From positions 3,937,001 to 4,001,000 of the forward strand of contig JASJOG010000010.1 of the NCBI GenBank assembly GCA_030142905.1: a DNA stretch of 64,000 nucleotides, read 5' to 3'. The notes beneath the pieces are model-generated. The model ran no database searches. It saw only the letters and a program-made list of their open reading frames with translations, and was not told the DNA's origin. This DNA comes from Heliopora coerulea (lineage: Eukaryota; Cnidaria; Anthozoa; Scleralcyonacea; Helioporidae). A program made the position numbers and the translations under genes. Of the stretch, positions 13,097 to 25,000 are shown piece by piece (positions within the stretch are counted from its first letter, which is position 1; every line of letters begins with the position of its first letter).

Positions 13097-16000
13097 ATGA
13101 ATCCAGATAAATTAAGTAAACTTCAAAATCAAGTTCGCATTGGAGGAAAGGTTAGTTGCCAAATTTATTTTTGTATGGTGGAGCCTCACTATAATGCGGT
13201 ATATGGGGTCCATTGTAAATGACTGTGTTATAGCCGAAGTGTGTTATATCGAAATGTATCAAAAATAGGGATTTTGCATGGGGAAATGGTGCAGGTTGCA
13301 GGAAAGTATAAAACATGAATACATTGACATGACAAGCATCAAAGCTGTAAAAAATAACACAAACACATGTGGTAATTGTAAGTTAAATATTGTTTTAATA
13401 GTTTTAAGAAGTATTAAAGAAGTCTGTTACTTTTGATTGTTTGCATGTTTTCAAAGCTTCGGCTTTTGCATGATGTAACAAATTGTGGAGGTGAAAAACA
13501 GGCTACTAATGATCCACTTGTGCTCAATGGTTCTACCAAGTGAACAAGGTTTGTAAATCAGTTTAGTGATTGAGAAATTTGGAGTCCAAAGATTTACCGC
13601 ATTATATCAAGTCATGCGCTATACCAATGTGCATTATAGCGAGGCTCCACTGTATAGTAATGACAGATGCCAAAACTCTTCACTGGAGTCAATGCAGCTA
13701 ATTTTTTTTTAGGGTACACCTCGTAGGAAAAAGAAGGTTGTCCATAAAACAGCTACCACAGATGACAAAAGACTACAAAATTCATTGAAAAAACTTGCAG
13801 TCAATAACATTCCTGGAATTGAGGAGGTATGTCAGCATCAGTGTAGGGAGCTGAAACTAGGTAAACAGGCCAAAGTTAATAGTGATAGTGTTTAATAAAG
13901 TGTCAATCATGTTGATGAGTATTGACAAGTTTATTTATTATCAATTCATATAAAGTCTCCCTTTTCTCCATGTTCTCTGTCAGGTTAATATGATAAAAGA
14001 TGATGGGAACGTGATTCATTTTACAAACCCTAAAGGTAAGAAAATTAGTTATGTTAAGTATAACATTCATACTACATGTGGTAGCTAGTAGATTACAGGT
14101 TACTTTGCACTACACATGTCATCGTAATATATATGTTTTGGTACATGATTCTAGGTTTATGACTATTAGTCTGGAATATAGAAACAAAACTCTTTTTATT
14201 TTGTGTGTGTGTAAGCAAATAAATTATTTTTCATGCATTCCACACTCAAAAGCAAATTGACAAAATGCTATCATGTGCAGTGGTGCAATGAATTTTCCCC
14301 TTGCCCACCATGTGAAGTGCGGTGCAAGGGTACTAATCTTGACATACGTGGAGTTCTTTTACACATGTGGTGACTAGGGAGAAAAATCTTCACATTGTAT
14401 ACCTATCTTTCTATATATATATATATATATATATGTATATAGATGTAGATGTAGCTGTTTGGTCTCTGAAGAGAAGAGTGCTCAATACAAAGGTGTAAAG
14501 CTTTGATAGTCTATTAAGTTATAGCTTTGAGCAACTGTCGTTACACCGTGTTTCACGCTTACGCGATCATCAGACGACTCTGATGATCATGAGTCGTCTG
14601 ATGATCGCGTAAGCGTGAAACACGGTGTAACGACAGTTGCTCAAAGCTATAACTTAATAGACTATATATGTATATATATATATATATATCCATGGATTCT
14701 GGTCACTTGAGAAGGCCGTGTGCAAGCTCGGGGACTAGTATGTTGTTGATCAAACCTTAGGTTACTTAGGTCTGTATCAAAGCAAATCGGTTTGGTCTTT
14801 TTTTTTCCGTTTTATGGATCTCTCAGATGTTGTTTACATCATTAGAACACTAAAGCCAGTAAATGATTTAAGACCAGCAAACGAAATGGCTCTCGTGGTG
14901 CTTGTGGCTGGTTTCACTTTTGTAGTCCATCTTAGTATCTGGACAATTTGTGAATTGAAACAGCAATTTCCAAAGTTAGCTCCTTGGAATATGCATTGGC
15001 CAACTGTTCATTTGTTGCAGCAATGCTTTGTCTGGGTTCTTCCTGATAAATATGAACAAAAGATGTATGGGAACTTGCTTACTGTCAGGGCATTTGCTGA
15101 GCGACTAAGTGTAAACAACATTCTTCACTGAAGTTGAATAGATGCTAATTTGTATAAATCTTGAGATTTTTTCATGTTCTGGTGACCACTTACCTGAGCT
15201 ACACAATCACAGGTAAGTCTGAATCGAGTAGCTTTGAAATACAAGTTCTGCGAACGGAATTGTTTTGAGCAGCTTTCAAAAGTAGCTTCCTGACTTCATT
15301 CTTCCCTAAAGGAGACCTCTTGTACCAAATATTATCACCTGGATTTTGCTGGTGTTTATTGGTGAAGTAGAGTGAAGATTCTGGTTCATTCATCTCTGTA
15401 GGATGATTACTTTTGAACATTTTGCAGTATTTAACGGGACAGCGTTCATGGTCAATTGTTTGAGAAGTGGGATAGCACACTCATCATTCAGAAAAGTTGT
15501 CCAGGCCATGACAGCCTTTGGATGCTTTCTCCACTTTCCACACAAAGATTCCATCACCTCAATCAGGATTTTTTCCCTATGAAATGTCGCCTCACTGAAG
15601 ACATTAGGATGTATTTCTGGCTCAAAACAAAAATGCAAGATAAAGAGCCACCAGGTAACTTGCTGCAAAGCTACTTGATTTTGGTCACCCAATTATTCGT
15701 CAGCAAAACAGTTGTCCGCTTCAGTTTTTCTCACTTTGAGAGTGATTTGTGCATGATGACCTTTACCATATTCGACCAGTAATGCTTTCATCAGGATTTT
15801 AAAACCTCTCAAGAAAGTTTGAAGTCATCTTTGTGTAAATTTACCGTTGAACCCATTGTACTGAGGTGCCACTGAATGCTTAGTTAAAAATACGCAAGAG
15901 TTGTAGATTTGTACGCCATTTTTCTTTTTTATTGATGTTTTACCGTAGAGAAAGTACGTCTTTTACTTCCCTCTTCTCGTTCTTCTTTCGACAAAACTCG

Positions 16001-19000
16001 CACAAGGTTTGCTTGTCGTATTTTGTTTTAAGTTTTGTATTTTCCAACTTTTGGTCAGCAATAAAAATGCAGAACTCATTCATGTTTTCTTTGTTTATTT
16101 CGTCCATTTTGTAATTCGTTTCATCTTCGTGAACAAAGTGTTGTACTTCCGGATGAATACTTAGCATAAATCTTCTTCATAGCACTTCTCATAGACATTT
16201 TTAACCAACTTTGAGATAATATAGAATTTATCAATTTTTTAAGACAAAAAATATCAAAACAAAATTTCACTCATGAGCTGTCCGTAATGCTGATATCCTA
16301 CCGGCAACCTTTGAGAATGATCCAATTTTAAGGTGGAAAGTCTCGCTATCTAATAAAAAATCTTTCTTTAAAGCAAAATGAGTGAAAAGTTTGTTTGGAA
16401 AACTACTCGAAATATTGTGTTTTCTTTATTGCATTACCTCTTCCAGTTATAGTAAGGACGATTTGTCTTTTTGACAATTTTGAAAAATTTTCAATGTTGC
16501 TTGGATTCTGGAGAGATGTATTGGAAGGACGGGTGAGGGTTTGTTGCGTACACGTATTTCTAGTTAAGGTGGCAACTTTGCCTGAATGAAAAAATAGCAG
16601 AATAAGCATTGATGTTTAAATGAAAATTAAGAGGTTTTGTGATTAAAATACTTTGTTTTAATAAGCTTTTAGCTTCTAGAGCACAGCCATTTATGAAGTG
16701 AATGTGAATGAAAATAGAAGTTAAAAATAGAAGTGATAAAAAATGGGAATGTGAATAGTAAGTGGTGGGTGTGAAAGAATGGGAAGAGGAATGCATTTGA
16801 AATGTCAGATTATATGTGAAAGTGTCAAGTATACAGGGTCTGAATTAGTGGTCCAAAACAGCTTTGCAAATTTTTTCTCTTTTCAAACAATAACATTTAA
16901 CACACACACACACATCCTGTCCCCCAAGAATAAAATTTTAAGCGTAAAGAAGAACATTCACAGATTCTTCTCAATGTCTTGTTTTCTTTATCCGGCCATT
17001 AAGTGAACTACTGACACCCTTTGCTTACATCTAAAATGGAGTTTTGCATAGACAGTTTTATCAAGTTTACACCCAAATCACGTCCCCCTCTTTTCTACAA
17101 TTATTTGTTGAGCCATGTTGGGAACTACTGTTGCAGGCTAAATTGCAATCGTTTAAACAAAGCCTAATGCGAACCCTTCATGCTTAAAATGGATGAGATC
17201 ATGTTACATTTTGCAATAAAGTTTTTTTTTTTTGACTGACTTTTCATGATGAAACCTCAAAACAGAAAGGTGAGATTTCATTAAGCAGTATTTAAGTGAG
17301 ACTTTTTACTGAGCTTGTATCAAAGCAGAAATAGAAATTCATGTAGTAACTATAGTGAGAAACGTTTTTGTAATGGATGGGTGTTGGTGGCTATTAGCAG
17401 CAATAGAAACAAAGTTTTATCAACTTGTGCAAAAGATAACCAAGGACAATTTGTAATTTATTGGATGACGTGTTGCATCATCGCTGGACAAGTTGTGTGA
17501 TGGATACTGTTAAAGAAATGCATTTGGGTTGCAGCTCTAATTAGGTGTTTATTTGATTCTGTCTTATATGTACAAAGCTTAACACAATGTAGGTTCTTCA
17601 AAAAATCATTGTGTGTAACATTAGGCTGGGGCGGTTCTTGGGAAAAACCGAAACCGAAAACCGTCAAGAAAAAACCGAAAAAAAGCCGGAAAACCGGTTT
17701 TTTAAAACGTCATTTCCGCATTTCAGTTTTATGCGACCTGTACCATGAATAGTTTGACTAACGTGGGTTTATATTTCTGTCAGTCAACAAACAGCCGACG
17801 TAAACAGCAGGCTAGCACTAATTTGAAAACAAAAGAAGAAAACTTTTTAAATTTTCCAAAAATAATCATAAAAATGTATTTGAAAATTGAGACAATTTTA
17901 ATTTTGATATTAAAGTATGACATTCAACTAATTTTTGTGCGGACTGAGACACAGAGGTGGCTAAGGTTAAAGGTGTGTAGTATCAGAAGTTTACAATAAT
18001 TTATAAATGGTATATAAAACAACACATAATCCGAAGATCAGCATCTTGAGAAATCCAAGATATGGATTGAAACAAGACGAGAAATGAGTTTGTGATATTT
18101 CGATTTTATTACAAAATCATCGTCAGACTAACTAATTACAAATACGCAGTGTTTTATATAAGGTCTACAGTGACATCATACGGGAGGAATTCACATCTCA
18201 GCCGACAGCAACTGACAAGGAATGATTTATGTGGAGGCGTGTACGTGTTGTGACAGGAAGAAAGATGACCAGATGAGAACATTAAGGAAAAAGCATAAGT
18301 TCTTTGCTGGCTTTGAGACCTGGCTTTTTTTTTTTATAAATGCTATATAAGTGCTGAATTTATAAATCTATATGGTTCCTGCCGTTACGGATGATGGCGT
18401 GTATGATGAGTTAAGGGCTATTTGCGGATTTGAGATTAGCGGTATTTGCACCTTTTTTTCCCTCGATTTTTCGTATTTTTTCGGCTTTTTCGGCTTTTTC
18501 GGTTTTTGATTTTTGGCGAAACCGAAAAACCGGTTTTGAAAAAAAAAAACCCCGACTTTTTTCGGTCTACCGAAAAACCGCCCCAGCCTATTCGGTCACG
18601 GTCATTTGACCGACGCAAAATATCATTTGACCGGTGCTAGACTCCCGAGATCGGTAAAGTGACCGGCAGCACGATTTATCAATTTCGTGATCATTCAATT
18701 TTCGTTGTTCGCTGTCGTTTTGTTCTCTCTGTTCAATCTACGACATTTGGGGCATTATGTTTTGCGACCGCTGATCAAAGACAGCGGATTACTTCCAGTG
18801 CGACATTTTTCCGAGGTTTTTGGCACGCATTCTTTCTTCCCATTTCCATCCTTCCTTGAGCATTCAACAAGTGAACAAAATTGTGCAACAAAAAAGTGAG
18901 CAAAATACTTTTTGCTTAAATTTGCCTGGCAACAGGGATTCAGTGGAGCCAGAGGCCAGTAAAGCTAGTAATAGTGAGCACGAGAGTTTTTTGTCAGACT

Positions 19001-22000
19001 CTCACTTTATGCAATGTCCTTCTGATGGTGATGAGGAGAAAAGTAATGTAAGCCTGTGGTGGAAAGATAACTTTGACAGTGACTCTGATTCAGATTCAAT
19101 GGAGTTTAAAGGATTCTAATCTGTTTTAGTACAAACATTTAGCATAAGCAGAGACAACCCATAAACTGTTATAATGTAGGGTGGTTTACCATTTGTGTAA
19201 TATATTGTACTATTTGTAGTGCATGAATTATGTTCTTTGATTTCTATTTTATTTATGTTAATAAAATGTTTTGTTATTTCAAGCAAGAGTTTATTAATGA
19301 TGGGATTCAAATGTCAGACACCAATTAAAAAATGTCAAGTACCAACTTCTTTGCACCTGACATTCGGTCAGGCACCCCTGTGGAAGTTATTTTCAGGCTT
19401 GCAATTTTATGAAGGGATGTCTGCTTCATAATGGGTCAATATGTGAATGTAACAATAAAGCCATGTTTTCTTTGTTCTTTTATTAATGTTTCTTTAACTT
19501 TCTATTGCTTCATAGTTCAAGCATCATTGGCTGCTAACACGTTTGCCATAATAGGACATGCAGAGACAAAATGTGAGTTTTCTGTTGTATAACTGAACTT
19601 TAATTTTTCATTTATTGAGTACTGAAATTATCAAATAATGATGGTTAGTTCTTTGTCCCAACAGGTAAAATGTCTCTTGAACATAAAGATTTTGTGGCCA
19701 AGGAAAACAGTTTTAAAAATTCCAGACAATTAATGCATGATGTAAACAGCTATGTGACATAAAGGAATTTTCATACAGACTGAGAATATTCATAGAAACT
19801 ACACGAATCGAGTGGATTTTGTACAAACCTTGAATGTCCTTGAAAGTGCTCTGAGTTTTAATTTATGAATTTTTCATGAAATTTTCATGTCACACCTGAC
19901 AAGATTTAGGACTTTTTAATTTTTTTTAATGACAAAATTTCGTCAGTATTTGTATGGTATAATCACATGACTGTACTAGATTAAGACAACTGAACTGAAA
20001 ATGTTTAGTTTAATTGCATACCATAACTAAGTAAACTATATATACTTGTTCTGCAAAGTACTGAATTTACAGTCAGAATTATACACATGAGATGTGTCAG
20101 TGGTTGACAGTGGCTAGTTAAAAATGTTAAAACATTTATAAAAATGTTACAAGATGTTTTGACCAATAACTTAGGTCTTTGAAGGTTACTTAACTTTGAA
20201 CCTGTATATAAGACAGGTTGACTTAACTATTTATTCATTTAACTGGTGAAGGCCTGAGTCATTGTTCAAAACATCATATGACGTTTTTAGAAACATGTTT
20301 TTTAACATTTTTAACTAGCCAGTGTCAACCATTAAAACTTCTTACAAATATGTTTATTCTGTTCATGAAGTTTATCTCTTCAGGTGGCTTTGAAATTTGT
20401 TAAAATAACAACTACAAGTTACAGTTTGGTATTTTTCATAAATTGCTACTTTCCATGGCTTCCTTTTCAATCCATCATTTCTTGAATTCCTTAAATCATT
20501 TCATGAATTTCTCTTTCTCTAACCTGTACAAACCCTGTTGATGATGCAAATTTCTCACCTGAATATTGGTTTAATAGTTGATATCTCTTGGTAAATCTGG
20601 GTGAAAATTTAAGGGTAAATTATTGTCTTCATTCAAGACAGTATTATTGCACATTGTCTGATGTTCTTTTGATCTATATCAATCAGCCCCAACCTCTGTT
20701 TGAAAGAAAAAAGTGAGTTGAATTGATCACACTAGAACTAGCCCAGAGGAGCAGTTCTATGTAGCCTGTAACAGGGTACTGTGAAAGAGGTCTGTATGGA
20801 TTTAGATTGAGCATTTCAGCAAATTTACATGCATGCAATAAGAGATGTTAAAATTTGAACAGTATAAATACTTAAAAATGTGGAGGAGGCACGGTCAGGT
20901 AAAGACATAGTAATGATACTTGTGAAGTGTACTCTGACCAAATTATTTTAGTGTTAGCTTTGGGCTACCAGAACTGTAGCCTTCAAAGGGCAACATAAAA
21001 TAAAAAACCTGAAGTGGTGAGATATATAAAGATGCGTGAGTCACGTAAGAGACGTAAAATGCTTAAACATAAAAATAAAAGCATTTTATATCTATTGCGT
21101 CACTCACGCATATTTATATGTTCATATTTCGTTGCCCGTTCAAGGCTACAGTTCTGGTAGCGAAAAGCTGGCATTAAAATAATGTGGTCAGGATTCTTCA
21201 CAAGTATCATTAGTATGAATACTGTTCTCACTTTGTGTACCCACTTTGTGTATCCTGATTTATTAGATATTTGTATTTGAAATGGCAGAAGTACAGTTTT
21301 CTTGTATAATCGTTTTTAATTTTGTTTTTATTTTGTATTACAGCCATTGCAGATATGCTACCTGGAATTTATAACCAGCTGGTAAGATTAAGATTCTAAA
21401 TCTCCTTTTGGAATCGTACAGCGTTACAGGAGTTGTTTACACGTGACCCAATCCAGCTCGGCCTTTGTGATTTAGCAATTGTGTTAACACTGACATTATT
21501 TTCAAACGAAAATTTCGTTTTGATTCGATTTTTTTATGCTAGTCATATCTAACCATGCAAGTCATTTTGTCTGCCTTGCAAACCTTATGGTGTGATGATT
21601 ATGCTGGATGGTATTTTTCATGGACAACGATCGATTTTTTTGAAAGGCTCTCATCTTATTAGGTTATTAGCATAATTTATGTAGTTCTAATTTCTTTATA
21701 CTACTCCTCTTACGCACCCTTGTTTATAAAATTGGTCCTTTTCTCAAAAAGGTTAAGCATATTGAAAATGAATATCTTTATTTCTGGTTCGTCATTCTAA
21801 ACAACACTTAACAAACAATATTTAACAAAGAACTTTTCTGTCGTGTTTCTTTGGAAACGCAAGAAAAATTAACAGCTTCCATCGTTGTTTTATTTTGGGC
21901 TACCTGCAAGTTATTGTTGATCAAAATCTTCTATGCACGAAGGGGTTGGCATACCTGCGTAAAATCATTGTGAGACAGGATGTGATATCGCATGTACATC

Positions 22001-25000
22001 CTGCGATCTTTGATTGCAAACAACCAGTAATAAAACAACGTCTCTATCATCGTGACTGGACAACTTATTTTAACCTCCATTAAATCTGAGGAATGAAGTA
22101 GCCTAAATGACTGGATATGTAATGTTGTATATTCACAATTCTGAAGTTCTTCTGCAACTTTCCATATTGATCTTGTGTTTTCATTTTTAGGATCTCACTA
22201 ATCCTGGAAAAATGCCATCTGGTTTGTGTCACTCTGTTTTTGAATGTTAATTAAATGTACTCATCATGGTCTGTTGTCAGTTTAGTTTTTGGTGGTTCCT
22301 AGACTCTTTCCTGTATCGAGGTTTCCTTTTGGCAAAGAAAATTGTCTGACTTCAGCCTGGCTAAAGTAACTGAAATGTCTCGAAAAGAGGGCACTAAAGG
22401 GGAAGGGAAGCTGGTGGGACAGATTAAATCAGTTATTTCGATTGCTTTTATTTCTCAATTTACCTCTTACCACTGAAGGGCTTAGATTTTCCTAAACGGC
22501 AAAAAGTTTGTTGCCGTTTTCTGTCTCTAGAAATGTTTGAAGTTGGTAAGCTGTTGCTTTGCCTTTTTGTTTTTCAGTCTTTAGCATTGTTGCTTTTAGA
22601 AATTAATAAGGTTGATTTTTTGAACGACTTGAAAGCCACTTCAACCGCTAAATACAGTTCATTATTATTTTCCAGTATCAGTCGAAGCTCGGATTTAGTT
22701 TACCTTTGAGGCTTCTGCTTCATAAATATATGGTAGTCCGGGATGTTGTGTTAAAAATCCTTGGTAGTGAGGAATAAATAAACTTGGCGAAAGGAAAACG
22801 CAAGCAGCAGTGCTGCAAGAGTACAGGTCACGTATACCGAAGGCTATATTGTAAACCGATATGAATTTTTAAAAATTCCGAGTACAAAAATCACCACCGT
22901 TTCAAAGATTTTTATTATATACAATGAGTAGCTATCTTCTTGCATACTGTACAAAAGCATGTAGTTCATCCCAGGTACAATTATATTGGCCTGCAAGTCA
23001 CATAGTTCTGCGGCATCGCCTTTGCCGGTGCAAAGCTATTTTTCTCGCAAGTAAATGAATACTTTCCTGCGCTGGGAGATGAAGAATCAGACATGGTTTG
23101 GTGCTACTCAGGAGTCAAAAGTTTTAAACGTCGATTACAAAGCTATCGTTCATGACCCAGTGTTTCGACACTGCGGTCTGTAGTCCATAACGAAGACACT
23201 AGAATGGAGTGTCGAAACGTATCATGACAGGTAGTGCAGTAAACAACGTTCAATATTTTTCAAGCCTTGACAGCGTCAAAGTATGTCTGATCACTGTACT
23301 GCACCGTGAGAAAACATGAATTGTGCACTTACGCTATAAGTAACGTGCGTGAGGAGGTGGTAGAATCGTGTGCGACACCTACCCATGTAGATGGACCCCT
23401 TTGTGCTACATTGTTACGTTAATAATAGTCCTCAAAAATTATCCCGTTTACAGCACCTTCAATACATCTTGTCTATTTTGAGCGTGCTACTCTTTTTTCG
23501 TTCTTTAGTAACTGCTCCAAGCGATATTGCTACAACAGAGGATGCAGACGATGAAGTACCAGGTGAGATGAGTACCATGAGGCCCGTAGGTCTGCCGCTA
23601 AATACGCTTCAAATACTAGAAGTGAAATAGAATTCCAAAGAATGAAGATCCCAAGCTAAAAGGCTTATGTAATCAAAGAGGTTAATAGATATAGGTATCA
23701 GCTGTCAGCCTGTCATGACAAACTGAAAACAAATCGCTCGTTTTATTATGCATCTTACGGTACATCTTGAATTCATTTCATTGGACTAACTGAACACACA
23801 ACGAGCGAAACTTTGATGAGATAATACTTAGAAAACATTAAAATTTGTTAACAGTCGTTTCAGCGATTCAACGTACAATAAGATTAAAGGTAGCGCTCTG
23901 CCGAGAAGATCACAAGAACAAGGTACGGACGTTTCGAGCGAAAGCCCTTGGTCAATCAGTAAAATAAGAATTGACATTTTACTCTAATAAAGGGCTTTCG
24001 GTCTAAACGTCAGTACTTGTTCTTATAGGATTTTTGGTGGAGCACTACCTTCAGACTTTTTCTGCGTTGATTCAAGATTGAGGGCACACACAATGCGCAT
24101 ATTTTAGAATAAGAATACAACGGGATGAACGATAATTGTTTTAGCAGAACCTATACCAGCTAAAATATGAATGCAATCGTTTTTTACCTGTTCATCTTCG
24201 GACAGCGGAACCAGGGGTGGCGCCAAAGAGGGCTGCAGCCCCTTCGGAGAACCTTAGTCCCTCTGTCGGTTAAAAATTAACAATTTGTCGAGGAATTGTT
24301 ACTGATGACAACAGATTTATATATTGTACAAACTATGAGTACTAACTTGTTATTGATTTAGCCAAGAAAGATAATAGACTCTTCTCTTCATATCAAATCT
24401 AAAAGTAAACTATTTCTAGTCAGTTGTTGCAAATATTCTTGCGAAAAATAACATGATTTTTTCGACCTTCAAATAGAGAAATTATAAATGTGACGTGGTT
24501 CTGGCCCATCCGGTTTAGCCTTCCTGTCGGGGACGTTAGCCCCTGCGTCGGGAAATTCCTGGCGCCATTTCTGAGCGGAACGCATAGAACAGATGGTAGG
24601 CTCAGTGAAAACAGACAAAATGTAGTTTCATCGTTTCGAAATAATAGTGAGAACAAGCCCACGAGTGCCCTTCATGTCGAACATATAATGATTGAAGTAG
24701 AAGCAAAATCATAGTTCATCCCGAACTTTCATAAAAATCGAGGGGTAGTCTGAAATCCTGATTTCTTACTTCATGCCCGCTGTCTAACGAAATAATGGAG
24801 TAATGTAGATTAAAGTTGGGCGGTATGGGATTTTCAATACCGGTATCCAGTACACCGAAAATATCGCGGTATGCGGGTATATCTTTTCAATTTCCTGTCA
24901 TTGTGACATCTATTGCAGATACCCGAAGAATCAAACGTTCGGGAAAAATGAAAAAATATTCACGTTTACAAGAGTTTGTTTCATCGGATGTCGCCAAATC

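Larger units (their letters stand above)
14411..14689. mobile_element. TA-flanked perfect palindrome carrying paired hammerheads
   Basis: Arms 14506-14580 and 14591-14665 are exact 75-bp reverse complements separated by a 10-nt loop. TA/TG microsatellites lie on both sides (14411-14450 and 14661-14689). Each arm carries a hammerhead ribozyme described separately. The same architecture (TA array, 'gctcaata' word, palindrome) recurs near 34.9 kb, so this is a mobile family that seems to sit in TA arrays. BTF3 intron 3. Confidence 0.85.

Noticed and set aside
18820..19119. 99-codon ORF with acidic Asp-Ser tail as a gene
   Set aside because: No family resemblance, no splice partners, surrounded by repeats in a BTF3 intron.
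21895..22083. Frame containing [12 protein letters not shown], considered as the missing BTF3 helix exon
   Set aside because: There is no GT donor after the segment and the resemblance to LRKLAEQF is weak.
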